From the NCBI GenBank assembly GCA_021781735.1, contig JAJXWF010000005.1, positions 1-48,779 of the forward strand: a stretch of DNA of 48,779 nt, read 5' to 3'. Of the stretch, positions 1-8,228 are shown in pieces (position 1 is the first letter of the stretch; every line of letters begins with the position of its first letter). The translations under genes were made by a program, and so were the position numbers. The notes below the pieces were generated by a model. The model saw nothing but the letters and a program-made list of their open reading frames with translations. It was not told the DNA's origin and did not search any database. The stretch is from Actinomycetes bacterium (GTDB lineage: Bacteria; Actinomycetota; Actinomycetes; Propionibacteriales; Propionibacteriaceae).

Positions 1-168
1 CCGCACGGTCAGCGTCGCGTTGTTGAGCGTGTCGCCGCGGTGCCTCACGAGCTTGCTCGGGGCGATCACCGAGAGTGTTCCCTCGCCGGTCACGATGTCG
101 TGAGCCTCGCGCGCATAGAGCGCCCGCACGCCGGGTCGAAGACCCCAGAATCCGTCGGTGAACTTCAT
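1..168 (-). CDS. GH31 alpha-xylosidase-like protein, N-terminal part (runs off window)
   Basis: The first 56 codons of a minus-strand gene lie here; the rest is outside the window. The peptide begins MKFTDGFWGLRPGVRALYAR, which resembles the N-terminus of YicI-type GH31 alpha-xylosidases (beta-sandwich domain before the catalytic barrel). GH31 xylosidases release alpha-linked xylose from isoprimeverose or xyloglucan oligosaccharides. The ATG is preceded by an AGAGAGG-like ribosome site. It is the last visible gene of the sugar operon, about 100 bp after the oxidoreductase. The catalytic residues are not visible, so substrate and integrity cannot be judged. Other GH31 activities, such as alpha-glucosidase, remain possible. 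Confidence 0.7.
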   Translation of the reverse strand, partial: MKFTDGFWGLRPGVRALYAREAHDIVTGEGTLSVIAPSKLVRHRGDTLNNATLTVR

Positions 169-265
169 CAGACTGAACCTCTCTACCTGCGAGTCGTGGT
201 GGTCGCCCTGCGGTCCGGGTGTCCGTTGCTGGCCGCAGGGCGGTGTCCGGTTTCCGGTGATGGAG

Positions 266-1402
266 TCAGCCGCCTGCGCGGGCCCCTGAGCCCGCCGACG
301 CGGAGCCCCAGCCGCGGAGCGCTGCGCGCACGTCGGCGCGCTCCTCGCGGCGCACGGCGACCTGATAGGCACTCTCGAGAACGGCGGAGACGTCGACGGT
401 GCGTCCCGTGGCGGCGGAGAGCACGGCGCCCTCCACCATGGCGAGGCTGTGCACGTTGGAGTGGACGTCGCCCGATGGGGTCGCGCCCGTGCGCAATGCC
501 GAGACGAACTCGTCGAGTGCGCCCGCGATCTCCGGCCGGCTGCCGGGGCCGCGGGCCGTGGAGGTCCGCGCTCCGTCGGGACCGGCGGCAGTTCCGACGA
601 CGGGGTCCCCGACGCCGTCCCACGTGACGCTGCCCCCGGCGCAGCTCACCCGCCAGTCACCGTTCCAGGAGGTCTCCAGTCCGGGTGAGCACCAACTGCC
701 CGTATAGGTGTAGCGGGTGCCGCCCTCGAATTCGAAGATCGCCGCCGCGGACGCGTCACCGCGGTACCAGCTCCATTCCGGGTTGAAGCTGCGACAGTCG
801 ACCCTGACGGGATCGGCGTCCAGCAGATACCGCGCGGCGTCGAAGGCATGGATGGCCATGTCGACCAGCAACGGATGGTCCATCTCGTCGCGGAACCCGC
901 CGAAGTGTGGCGCCTTGAAGAACTGCGTCGTGACGACCCCGACGGCACCCAGACGGCTCACCGCCTCCTTGAGCCGCGCGAGCTGCGGGTAGTACCTGCG
1001 GGACTGGCTGGTCATGAGCAGCTGTCCGCTCACCTCCTCGGCGGCCATCAGCGAGAGGGTTTCGGCCACCGAGGGGGCGATGGGCTTTTCGCAGAGCACC
1101 GGCAGGCCGAGGAACAGTGCCTCGGTGTTGACGGCGTGATGCGCCGACGGCACCGTGACGTTGATCACGGCCTGGGCCTCGGAGGCGGCCACGACGGACG
1201 CGAGCGAATCGCCGACGACGATGTCGAGGCCGTGCCCGGCCGCCGCATCGCGGGCCAGGTCGAGCGCCAGGTCGACCAGCCCCACCAGGCGCACGGTCGG
1301 GGTGTCGGCGATCATCCGCATCCAGGCGCGTCCCATGTTGCCGGCTCCGACGAGCACGACCCGCAGGGGTCCGTCAGCGGGGATCATCGCGAAGTCGGCC
1401 AT
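266..1402 (-). CDS. Gfo/Idh/MocA-family oxidoreductase (ThuB-like)
   Basis: A 378-residue NAD(P)-dependent sugar dehydrogenase of the Gfo/Idh/MocA family. The Rossmann motif is near residue 15 (VVLVGAGNMGRAWMRM) and the family CEKP motif follows around residue 100. The C-terminal alpha/beta substrate domain is complete. The start was set at MADFAMIPADG, because the reading frame stays open far upstream but only out-of-frame ThuA sequence lies there. Its ATG overlaps the TGA of the ThuA-like gene (TGATG), so translation is probably coupled. Pairing with ThuA recalls ThuAB of rhizobia, which oxidise trehalose-type disaccharides to 3-keto sugars. The substrate here is inferred from context only. 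Confidence 0.85.
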   Translation of the reverse strand: MADFAMIPADGPLRVVLVGAGNMGRAWMRMIADTPTVRLVGLVDLALDLARDAAAGHGLDIVVGDSLASVVAASEAQAVINVTVPSAHHAVNTEALFLGLPVLCEKPIAPSVAETLSLMAAEEVSGQLLMTSQSRRYYPQLARLKEAVSRLGAVGVVTTQFFKAPHFGGFRDEMDHPLLVDMAIHAFDAARYLLDADPVRVDCRSFNPEWSWYRGDASAAAIFEFEGGTRYTYTGSWCSPGLETSWNGDWRVSCAGGSVTWDGVGDPVVGTAAGPDGARTSTARGPGSRPEIAGALDEFVSALRTGATPSGDVHSNVHSLAMVEGAVLSAATGRTVDVSAVLESAYQVAVRREERADVRAALRGWGSASAGSGARAGG

Positions 1403-2196
1403 CAGTCCTCGTCCCTGTTGTGCAGGGCGCCCTGGTAGCCGTGACCGGTGAAGAAGTCGCCGGTGTTGTAGCGCAGCAACACCGGAATCTGGCGCTGGGG
1501 ACGATCGGAGGCGACCCACGCGACGCCGTTCGCGATCACCCGGCGCACGTCCTTGTGGTGATACACCGGGAAGTCCTGGTCGCCGGGGCTGAAGTAGAAG
1601 ATCTTCCCGTTGCCCCGCCGGTAGGTGAGGCCACTGCGGAACACCTCGCCCCCCGTGAACGAGCTGATGAAGATGACCTCGTCGGGTTTGGGCACGTCGA
1701 ACTGCTCGCCGTACATTTCCTGCTGCGCGATCTCGATCGGGTGGGGGACGCCCTGGGCGATCGGATGCGTCGGGTCGACGGTCCACACCAGTTCGCGGTC
1801 GTGCTCGCTGCGCCAGCGCAGCGTGCACGTGGTGCCCATGAGCTTGGTGAAGATCTTCGACCAGTGCCCCGAATGCAGCACCACCAGTCCCATGCCCTCG
1901 AGCACGTGGCGATGGACGCGGTCGACAACCTCGTCCGAGACTTCCGCATGCGCGGCGTGACCCCACCACGTGAGCACATCCGTTTCGGCGAGGCGCTCGT
2001 CGGTGAGACCGTGCTCCGGGTCGTCCAGCAGGGCCGTCGTGACGACGACGCGGTCGCCGAGATTCTCCTCGATGCCGGCCCTGATCGCGTTGTGCATGCC
2101 GTCGGGGTAGATCTCGGCGACGTGCGGCTCGACCCGCTCGTGTCGGTTCTCTCCCCAGACCACGACGCGCAGGGGTCGGTCGGCGGTGGGTGTCAT
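1402..2196 (-). CDS. ThuA-like trehalose-utilisation family protein
   Basis: A 264-residue cytosolic protein of the ThuA family (class I glutamine amidotransferase-like fold). Visible family features are the early VVVWGENRHE strand, the DVLTWWGHAAH segment, the GLVVLHSGHWS segment and the late FYFSPGDQDFPVYHH block. In Sinorhizobium, ThuA acts with the dehydrogenase ThuB in oxidative disaccharide catabolism. The same pair sits here behind an importer. The start is the ATG at 2196, preceded by AGGAG; an upstream extension would translate the tandem heptamer repeat and is rejected. The stop overlaps the next gene's start. Confidence 0.85.
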   Translation of the reverse strand: MTPTADRPLRVVVWGENRHERVEPHVAEIYPDGMHNAIRAGIEENLGDRVVVTTALLDDPEHGLTDERLAETDVLTWWGHAAHAEVSDEVVDRVHRHVLEGMGLVVLHSGHWSKIFTKLMGTTCTLRWRSEHDRELVWTVDPTHPIAQGVPHPIEIAQQEMYGEQFDVPKPDEVIFISSFTGGEVFRSGLTYRRGNGKIFYFSPGDQDFPVYHHKDVRRVIANGVAWVASDRPQRQIPVLLRYNTGDFFTGHGYQGALHNRDED

Positions 2197-2210
2197 GTGC
2201 CACTCCTCTT

Positions 2211-2252
2211 GTCGGTTGTCGGTTGTCGGTTGATGGTTGATGGTTGATGGTG
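2211..2252. repeat. Tandem heptamer repeat between permease and thuA-like gene
   Basis: Six consecutive 7-bp units: three copies of GTCGGTT, two of GATGGTT and one GATGGTG. The array fills the short gap between the second permease and the ThuA-like gene, just upstream of the ThuA ribosome site. No function is visible. It could arise by replication slippage and might alter spacing in the polycistronic mRNA. Confidence 0.85.
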
Positions 2253-2266
2253 ATGCCGCGGCGGGC

Positions 2267-3127
2267 CTACTTGATCGCACCGCCGAGGGCACCCGCCGAG
2301 ATGTACTTCTGGGCAAGAATCAGCAGGACGCTCGCCGGGATCGAGGCCAGGACGGCGGTCGCCATCACCGGACCCCACTCCTGCACGTTGGCGCCGAGAT
2401 AGTTGTAGATGCCGAGCGTGATGGGCCGCACGGCGGGTGTGCTGGTGAGGGTCAGTGCGAACAGGAAGTCGCCCCACGCGCCGAGGAAGGTGAACAGCGC
2501 GGCGGTGACGATCGCGTTCTTGCTGATCGGCACCACGATGAACACGAAGGCGCGGACGTCGTTCGCTCCGTCCACGAGTGCCGCTTCGACCAGGCTCGGC
2601 GGGATCGAGGCCATGAACGCCCTGATCAGGATGATCGCGAAGGGGACCTGCGCCGCCGTGTCGGCCAGGATCAGGCCGAGATAGGAGTTCAGCAACCCGA
2701 CGTTGTTGAACAGCGTGTAGAGGGCGTTCGCGATCACGATGGCCGGGATCATCTGCGTGATGAGCAGGACGAACACGAACCACCTCATGCCTCGCAACCT
2801 GAAGCGGGCAAGTCCGTAGGCCGCAGGCGTGGCGATCAGCAGGGCCAGCAGGACCGTGCCGGTGGACACGATCAGGCTCGTGAGCAGGTTGCGCCCCTGC
2901 TGCTGGATCGCGGTCCGGTATCCGGCGAACGTCGGATGGAGAGGGATCCACGACGTGGTGGCGGCCCCCGAGTTCGCCTGCAGGCTGCTGTTGATCATCC
3001 AGTAGACGGGGAAGATCATGATCGCCAGGAAGACGAGGCCGAGCACCGTCAGGGGCCACTGCTGCGACGAGCGGTCCTGCCGGTGCGACCGGCCGTACGG
3101 GGTCATGATTGCGTGGGTCGCGGTCAT
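2267..3127 (-). CDS. Carbohydrate ABC transporter permease, MalG/CUT1 type
   Basis: A 286-residue inner-membrane permease with six predicted membrane segments; the first is LGLVFLAIMIFPVYWMINSS near residue 35. The EAALVDGAN...F segment around residue 200 is the EAA loop that docks on the ATPase, characteristic of binding-protein-dependent permeases. It forms the second half of the translocation pore. Its ATG overlaps the upstream permease stop as ATGA. No ATP-binding subunit is encoded in this operon. Many actinobacterial CUT1 systems use a shared ATPase such as MsiK encoded elsewhere, and that is the likely situation here. Confidence 0.9.
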   Translation of the reverse strand: MTATHAIMTPYGRSHRQDRSSQQWPLTVLGLVFLAIMIFPVYWMINSSLQANSGAATTSWIPLHPTFAGYRTAIQQQGRNLLTSLIVSTGTVLLALLIATPAAYGLARFRLRGMRWFVFVLLITQMIPAIVIANALYTLFNNVGLLNSYLGLILADTAAQVPFAIILIRAFMASIPPSLVEAALVDGANDVRAFVFIVVPISKNAIVTAALFTFLGAWGDFLFALTLTSTPAVRPITLGIYNYLGANVQEWGPVMATAVLASIPASVLLILAQKYISAGALGGAIK

Positions 3128-4077
3128 TCGTCGACCTCTCTGCGAGTCATGTACAGGTATGCGAGCGCGAACGCCAACGAGACGACGATCAGCAGGTTGC
3201 TCACGGCGGCCCCCTGGCCGAACAGGAACTGCACGAAGGACTTCTGGTAGGCCCAGGTCGCGAGCGTCTGGGTCGAGTTCGCGGGCCCGCCGCCGGTGAG
3301 TCCCAGGATGATGTCCACCACCTTGAGCGTGTAGACCACGCCGAGGACCACGACGACGCCCACCACCGAACGGATGCTCGGCCAGGTGATGTGCCAGAAC
3401 GCCTTCCAGCCGACGGCACCATCGAGCGACGCCGCCTCGTACAGCTGTTCCGGCACGGCCTGCAGGCCGCTGTACAGGATGGTGGTGTTGAACGGAATGC
3501 CCAGCCAGATGTTCACCCCGATCACCGAAATCAGTGCCACGGTGGGATTGACGAGCCACGGCACCGGTGCGATCCCGAAGATTCCCAGAAACTGGTTCAA
3601 GGCGCCGCTCCCCTGATCGAGGATCCACTTCCATACCGCCGCCGAGGCGATCAACGGCAGCAGCCAGGGCAGCAGCAACAGTGAACGCAGGAATCCGCTG
3701 AGCGGGAAATTCCGCTTGAAGAACAATGCCAGGCCGAGGCCGAAGGCGAATTGAAATACGATCGACCCGATGGTGAACAGTGCGGTGTTGGCGACTGTCG
3801 TGATGAAGATCGGGTCGGTGACGATGGCGGCGTAATTCGAGAATCCGACCCACGGTGCGAAGCCGGTGAAGAAGGTTGTCGTGGTGTAGTCCTGCAACGA
3901 CATTGTCAGGTTCTTGATGATGGGGTAGCCGAAGAACAAGAATACGAACACGATCGCCGGCGCGACGAAGAGCCAACCGGTGAGATCGCGCGAATACCTG
4001 CGACGACGTCGTGAATCGGCTGTGCCCGGGGTCGCACGTCCGGTGCCTCTCGCACCATCGGCTTGCACGGCGGCCAT
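3124..4077 (-). CDS. Carbohydrate ABC transporter permease, MalF/CUT1 type
   Basis: A 317-residue membrane permease with a basic cytoplasmic N-terminus (SRRRRRYSRDLTGW), then six predicted helices beginning LFVAPAIVFVFLFFGYPI. The EAASLDGAVGWKAFWHITWP block near residue 220 is the EAA loop that contacts the transporter ATPase. The start at MAAVQADG was chosen because AAGGAG lies seven bases upstream; an 18-codon longer version would lack this site. It follows the solute-binding gene by 63 bp and overlaps the next permease by four bases. Confidence 0.9.
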   Translation of the reverse strand: MAAVQADGARGTGRATPGTADSRRRRRYSRDLTGWLFVAPAIVFVFLFFGYPIIKNLTMSLQDYTTTTFFTGFAPWVGFSNYAAIVTDPIFITTVANTALFTIGSIVFQFAFGLGLALFFKRNFPLSGFLRSLLLLPWLLPLIASAAVWKWILDQGSGALNQFLGIFGIAPVPWLVNPTVALISVIGVNIWLGIPFNTTILYSGLQAVPEQLYEAASLDGAVGWKAFWHITWPSIRSVVGVVVVLGVVYTLKVVDIILGLTGGGPANSTQTLATWAYQKSFVQFLFGQGAAVSNLLIVVSLAFALAYLYMTRREVDE

Positions 4078-4140
4078 ATCACGCTCCTTTGCGGGTCGGA
4101 GGCCGTGGCGGGGCGGCGTCCGCCCCGCCACGACGCGAGG

Positions 4141-5358
4141 TCAGTGGTTCGATGCCTGCGCCTGCTGCAACGCGGCGGCGGGGGTGGCCTTGCCGGTGAG
4201 CGCCAGCTGAACGGCCGTGTAGATCGCGGTGGCGGCGGTGGGCCACTTGGGCCCGAGCTCGGCGGTCCGGGAGCGGGCCGTCTTCACCGTCTCGACGAAC
4301 GACTTCACCTGCGGATGCGACTGCGCCCACGTGGCCGCCGTGGCCTCGTCGGCGGGGACGTTGCCCGAGACCTTGGCGATCTTCAGCTGCATGGCCGGGG
4401 TGTTGAGGCACGCGACGAACTTGCCCGCGAGGGCCATCTTCGTCTTGTCTCCGGTCTGGGGAACGTTGAAGGTTTCGCCGCCCAGGGGAGCCACGACCTT
4501 CTGTGAACTCGTCCGGACCGGGATCGGCACGCTGGCGAAGTGCAGCCCCTTGGTGGCGTTGAGCGCTGGGAGCTGCCACGGGCCGTTGATCATCATCGCC
4601 GCCTTGCCCGCGATGAACTGGTTGTTGACGTCGGACTGGGCCCACGTCACCGAGCTCTTCGACATCGAGCCGTCGTTCTGCAGGTCGAGGACGAACTGGA
4701 GCGCCTGGACCGCACCCGGGGTGCTGATGTTCTTCTCGTCACCGCCATTGGTCCAGAAGAACGGCAGGAACTGCCACGTGCCCTCGTAGGTGTTGATGTT
4801 GCTCATGGCGAAGCCGTAGACGCCCTTGCTCGGATCGGTGAGCGACTTGGCGTCCGCTCGAAGCTCATCCCAGGTGGTCGGAGGAGTGAGGCCCGCAGCA
4901 TTGAGCATGTCGACGTTGTAGTACAGCGCGATCGAGTTGATCACCGGGGCGATCCCGTACAGCTTGCCCTGGTAGGTTCCCGCCTGGACCACCGCCGGCA
5001 CGTCGCCCGCCGGCGCCGTCACGCCGAAGTCGGACAGGGGCGCCAGTGCCCCCGTCTGGGCGATCTGCTGCACGTCGGGATTGTCGAGCATCAGCACGTC
5101 GGGCAGCGTCTTCGACGACGCCTGCTGAAGGACCTTCGCGATCAGGGCGGCACCGGCGACGTGCACCGGGTTGACGTTCACCCCGACCTGGGTGGCGCAA
5201 TCCTGATAGATCGGATCGTAGGTCTTGGTGTAATAGTCTTCCACGGTCAGATTCTGTTTGCCGCCCGACGAACTGACGGATCCCGACGAACACGCCCCCA
5301 GTGCCAGCGAGAACACTGCTGCACCGGCGACGACCACGGTCATACGTGATTTCTTCAC
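4141..5358 (-). CDS. Extracellular sugar-binding lipoprotein of ABC importer
   Basis: A 405-residue family 1 solute-binding protein. Residues 1-23 form a lipoprotein signal (KKSR, hydrophobic core, lipobox LGAC with Cys23 as lipid anchor), followed by a Ser/Gly linker. The mature part has the two-lobed binding-protein pattern, including GKLYGIAPVINSIALYYNVD and NGPWQLP. It should capture the sugar outside the membrane and deliver it to the two permeases. The start is GTG at 5358 with AAAGGAG upstream. As first gene of the operon it is driven from the intergenic region holding two LacI-type operators. The ligand cannot be read from sequence; an oligosaccharide or disaccharide fits the enzymes downstream. 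Confidence 0.9.
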   Translation of the reverse strand: MKKSRMTVVVAGAAVFSLALGACSSGSVSSSGGKQNLTVEDYYTKTYDPIYQDCATQVGVNVNPVHVAGAALIAKVLQQASSKTLPDVLMLDNPDVQQIAQTGALAPLSDFGVTAPAGDVPAVVQAGTYQGKLYGIAPVINSIALYYNVDMLNAAGLTPPTTWDELRADAKSLTDPSKGVYGFAMSNINTYEGTWQFLPFFWTNGGDEKNISTPGAVQALQFVLDLQNDGSMSKSSVTWAQSDVNNQFIAGKAAMMINGPWQLPALNATKGLHFASVPIPVRTSSQKVVAPLGGETFNVPQTGDKTKMALAGKFVACLNTPAMQLKIAKVSGNVPADEATAATWAQSHPQVKSFVETVKTARSRTAELGPKWPTAATAIYTAVQLALTGKATPAAALQQAQASNH

Positions 5359-5418
5359 TAAAAGCTCCTTTGCTTCATGGCTATGCGCGCCAAACAGGGC
5401 GATGACGGAGGTAAAGAA

Positions 5419-5433
5419 GTAAAGCGCTTAACC
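5419..5433. promoter_or_regulatory. LacI-family operator, copy 1
   Basis: GTAAAGCGCTTAACC contains the palindrome AAGCGCTT typical of LacI-family operators with a central CG. It matches the second copy 90 bp away in opposite orientation (shared GTAAAGCGCTTRAC). It sits between the solute-binding gene and its predicted promoter, so binding would block the operon. Confidence 0.7.
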
Positions 5434-5508
5434 CGCTGACAGACCTCGCCTGGTTGAGGTTGTCCGGTAAGTGCTTGGCAGTAATCTGAACACCGATCCA
5501 TCCCAAAG

Positions 5509-5523
5509 TCAAGCGCTTTACCG
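5509..5523. promoter_or_regulatory. LacI-family operator, copy 2, overlapping a -35-like element
   Basis: GTCAAGCGCTTTACC reads on the minus strand as GGTAAAGCGCTTGAC. Its last bases run into TTGACT, a good -35 candidate for the sugar operon with a weak TCAGAT -10 candidate 17 bp further. It also lies about 64 bp upstream of the lacI start. A repressor dimer or looped tetramer on both copies could control both divergent genes. Confidence 0.7.
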
Positions 5524-5586
5524 AGATTGGTCCCCAGGCGATGGGATACTGGTTCTCGCGTCCAGCGGTGAACGGGGGAGTCGAAC

Positions 5587-6651
5587 GTGGTCACGATGAA
5601 GCAGGTCGCGGCTCACGCTCAGGTCTCGATCGCCACCGTGTCGTTCGTCGTGAACGACACCAAGCCGGTGTTGCCCGAGACCCGGGAGCGGATCCTCAGG
5701 GCGATCGACGAACTCGGCTACCGGCGCAACGCCGCCGCCCGGGCCCTGGCCAGCCGCAAGTCCCGGATCATCGCGCTCATCTACCCGCTGCTCGACCAAC
5801 GCAACCACCACGCGTTCATCGAGGGGGCGGCGGCCGTGGCGGCCAGGCGGGGCTACAGCCTGGTGCTCTGGCCCATTCACAGCGACAACGCGAAGACCGA
5901 GATCACCGCGCTGATCCAGGCGGGCTTCGCCGACGGCGTCCTGCTCATGGAGGTGCAACTCGAAGACGACCGGGTGACCCACCTCAAGCAGGCCAAGGCG
6001 CCGTTCGTGCTCATCGGCCGCACGCGGGACCTCGACGGCATCGACTACGTCGACATGGACTTCGAGCGCACCACGCGCCTCGCGGTGGACGACCTCATGG
6101 CGCTGGGGCATCGCGACTTCGCGCTCGTCGTCGAGGATCTCAGCGGTACCCCGTTGGCCGATTACAGCCCCCCGATCCGCGCGGAGCAGACCTTCGACCT
6201 CGTCATGAGCGAGCGGGGGCTTCGCGGGCACGTGCTCCGCCTCGCGCATGATCCGGAAGCAGTCCGTTCGCTCGCCGAGAGGCTGATGCGCGAAGCTCCC
6301 GGCACCACGGCGGTCGTCTCCATGTACGACGAGGCCAGCGTGTCCCTGGCGGGGGGCTTTCGGCACCTCGGTGTGCGCATCCCCGGGGACCTCTCCATCG
6401 TGGGCATCGCGACATCCAGCACCATCACGACCCTCATCGACCCCGCGCTCACCACCTATGACGCACCGGGCGCGCCGCTGGGTGCGCTCGCGGCCGACGC
6501 GTTGATCGATCGACTCGAGGGTCGTGACGGGCCGCCGACCCAGGTGCGGATCACCTGTTCCCTGCGCGCGGGAGCGTCGGTCGGGCCCGCCCCGCGCGAC
6601 AGGCCGTCGCTCGACGAACTGGCGGCGGGACGGGCCGACGCCGGGTCGTGA
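5587..6651 (+). CDS. LacI-family transcriptional regulator
   Basis: A 354-residue repressor. Residues 4-24 form the helix-turn-helix (MKQVAAHAQVSIATVSFVVN), followed by the hinge helix AAARALASRKS that enters the minor groove. The periplasmic-binding-like sensor domain then extends to the C-terminus. The GTG start at 5587 has GGGGGAG six bases upstream; the ATG three codons later would be too far from it. It is transcribed divergently from the sugar operon across two operators, so it is most likely the local repressor, released by the imported sugar or its oxidised product. It also probably represses itself. Confidence 0.9.
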   Translation: MVTMKQVAAHAQVSIATVSFVVNDTKPVLPETRERILRAIDELGYRRNAAARALASRKSRIIALIYPLLDQRNHHAFIEGAAAVAARRGYSLVLWPIHSDNAKTEITALIQAGFADGVLLMEVQLEDDRVTHLKQAKAPFVLIGRTRDLDGIDYVDMDFERTTRLAVDDLMALGHRDFALVVEDLSGTPLADYSPPIRAEQTFDLVMSERGLRGHVLRLAHDPEAVRSLAERLMREAPGTTAVVSMYDEASVSLAGGFRHLGVRIPGDLSIVGIATSSTITTLIDPALTTYDAPGAPLGALAADALIDRLEGRDGPPTQVRITCSLRAGASVGPAPRDRPSLDELAAGRADAGS

Positions 6652-6662
6652 CGCGGGGATCA

Positions 6663-6697
6663 CGACGGGCCAGCCCCGGGGGCATGCGGGCCCGTCG
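6663..6697. terminator. Bidirectional hairpin between lacI-type gene and dnaB
   Basis: Perfect 9-bp inverted repeat CGACGGGCC / GGCCCGTCG with a 17-base loop, placed between two convergent genes. There is no clear T-tract, so it is terminator-like by position and stem strength only. Confidence 0.55.
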
Positions 6698-6706
6698 CGG
6701 GCGCAG

Positions 6707-8050
6707 CTACCGCTGCATGTCGACGAACCGGCTGTAGTGGCCCTGGAATGCCGTGGTGATGGTGGCCGTCGGACCGTTGCGGTGCTTGGCGACGATGAAG
6801 TCGGCCTCGCCGGCGCGGGGGGAGTCGCGATCGTACATATCGTCGCGGTGCAGCAGCACGACCATGTCGGCGTCCTGCTCGAGCGAGCCCGACTCACGCA
6901 GGTCGGACAGCATGGGCTTCTTGTCGGTGCGCTGCTCGGGGCCACGGTTGAGCTGGCTCAGCGCGATGACGGGGATCTGCAGTTCCTTGGCGAGCAGCTT
7001 GATCTGGCGGCTGAACTCCGACACCTCGAGCTGACGGCTCTCGACCTTCTTGCCCGAGGTCATGAGCTGCATGTAGTCGATGATCACCAGCCGCAGGTCG
7101 TGGCGCTGGCGCAGCCGGCGGGCCTTGGCGCGGATCTCCATCATCGTGAGGTTGGGGGAGTCGTCGATGAACAGCGGCGCCTCGGACACCTGGGTGGTCT
7201 TGGCGACGACGCGCTGCCAGTCCTCGTCGGTCATCTTGCCGTTGCGGATGTGATTGAGCGCCACCTGCGACTCGGCCGACAGCAGCCGCATGACGATTTC
7301 GGTCTGGCTCATCTCGAGGGAGAAGTACGCGGTGGTGAGCCGGTTCTTGATCGCGGCGGCACGGGCGAAGTCGAGCGCCACGGTCGACTTTCCGACGGCC
7401 GGACGCGCGGCGACGATGACCATCTGGCCTGGATGGAAGCCGTTGGTGAGCTCGTCGAGTTCGGCGAATCCGGTGGGGACGCCGGACATGCCCGACCGGG
7501 AGGCGATCGCCTCCATCTCGTCGATGGTGGGCTCGATCAGCGCCGACAGCGGCTTGTAGTCGTCGCTGGTGCGGCCCTCGGACACCTCGTAGACGGCCTG
7601 CTCGGCGGCGTCGACGATGTCGGTGACATCGCCCGTGCCCTGGTAGCCGAGCTGGGCGATCTTGATCGACGCGTCGACGAGCCGCCGCAGCACGGCCTTC
7701 TCGTGCACGATCTCGGCGTAGTAGCCGGCGTTGGCCGCGATCGCCACGCTGGACAGCAACTCGTGCAGGTAGATGTGGCCGCCGGCTCGGGTGAGTTCTC
7801 CGGTCTTGCTGAGCTGGTCGGCCACCGTGATCGGGTCGGCGGGCTCACCGCGTCCGTACAGTTCGATGATCGCGTCGAAGATCAGTTCGTGGGCGGGGCG
7901 GTAGAAGTCTCGGCCCTTGATGGTGTCGACGACGTCGGCGATGGCTTCCTTGCTCATCATCATCGCGCCGAGCACACTCTGCTCGGCGGCGAGATCCTGC
8001 GGGGGAACACGGCCCAGATCCTGCCGGTCGGCGACCAGTTCAGCGCTCAT
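6707..8050 (-). CDS. dnaB: Replicative DNA helicase DnaB
   Basis: A 447-residue helicase that unwinds the chromosome ahead of the fork as a hexameric ring and recruits primase. The N-terminal helical domain (residues about 15-115, PPQDLAAEQSVLGAMM) is followed by a linker and the RecA-like domain. Walker A is ARPAVGKST with Lys221, Walker B is LRLVIIDYMQLM, and the SDLRESGSLEQDAD block carries the arginine-finger region. Length is normal and there is no intein at the Walker A or later insertion sites. GGAGG precedes the ATG. It stands alone; the rpsF-ssb-rpsR-rplI genes often found upstream are absent, and a DnaA-box-like cluster lies there instead. Confidence 0.97.
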   Translation of the reverse strand: MSAELVADRQDLGRVPPQDLAAEQSVLGAMMMSKEAIADVVDTIKGRDFYRPAHELIFDAIIELYGRGEPADPITVADQLSKTGELTRAGGHIYLHELLSSVAIAANAGYYAEIVHEKAVLRRLVDASIKIAQLGYQGTGDVTDIVDAAEQAVYEVSEGRTSDDYKPLSALIEPTIDEMEAIASRSGMSGVPTGFAELDELTNGFHPGQMVIVAARPAVGKSTVALDFARAAAIKNRLTTAYFSLEMSQTEIVMRLLSAESQVALNHIRNGKMTDEDWQRVVAKTTQVSEAPLFIDDSPNLTMMEIRAKARRLRQRHDLRLVIIDYMQLMTSGKKVESRQLEVSEFSRQIKLLAKELQIPVIALSQLNRGPEQRTDKKPMLSDLRESGSLEQDADMVVLLHRDDMYDRDSPRAGEADFIVAKHRNGPTATITTAFQGHYSRFVDMQR

Positions 8051-8228
8051 CGAGACCTCCAGGCCATCGTCTTCCCCACCCTCAACCGCACCCTAGGGCC
8101 GAGCGCCGACACTTCCGCACCGGGGTCCCGCATCAGGGTTCCGTACCGACGATCGTGGTCGTCGACCCGTCGAACCACGCCCGAAGCTAGTGGCCCGGGA
8201 GAGGTTCTGCAACCGCGCGGAGCAATAG

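Noticed and set aside
266-2203. Long frame joining the Gfo/Idh gene to upstream sequence
   Set aside because: The upstream half is ThuA DNA in the wrong frame. The real start is at 1402, coupled to the ThuA stop.
6707-8050. Intein inside dnaB
   Set aside because: The Walker A region and the rest read through without insertion, and length is 447 residues as normal.
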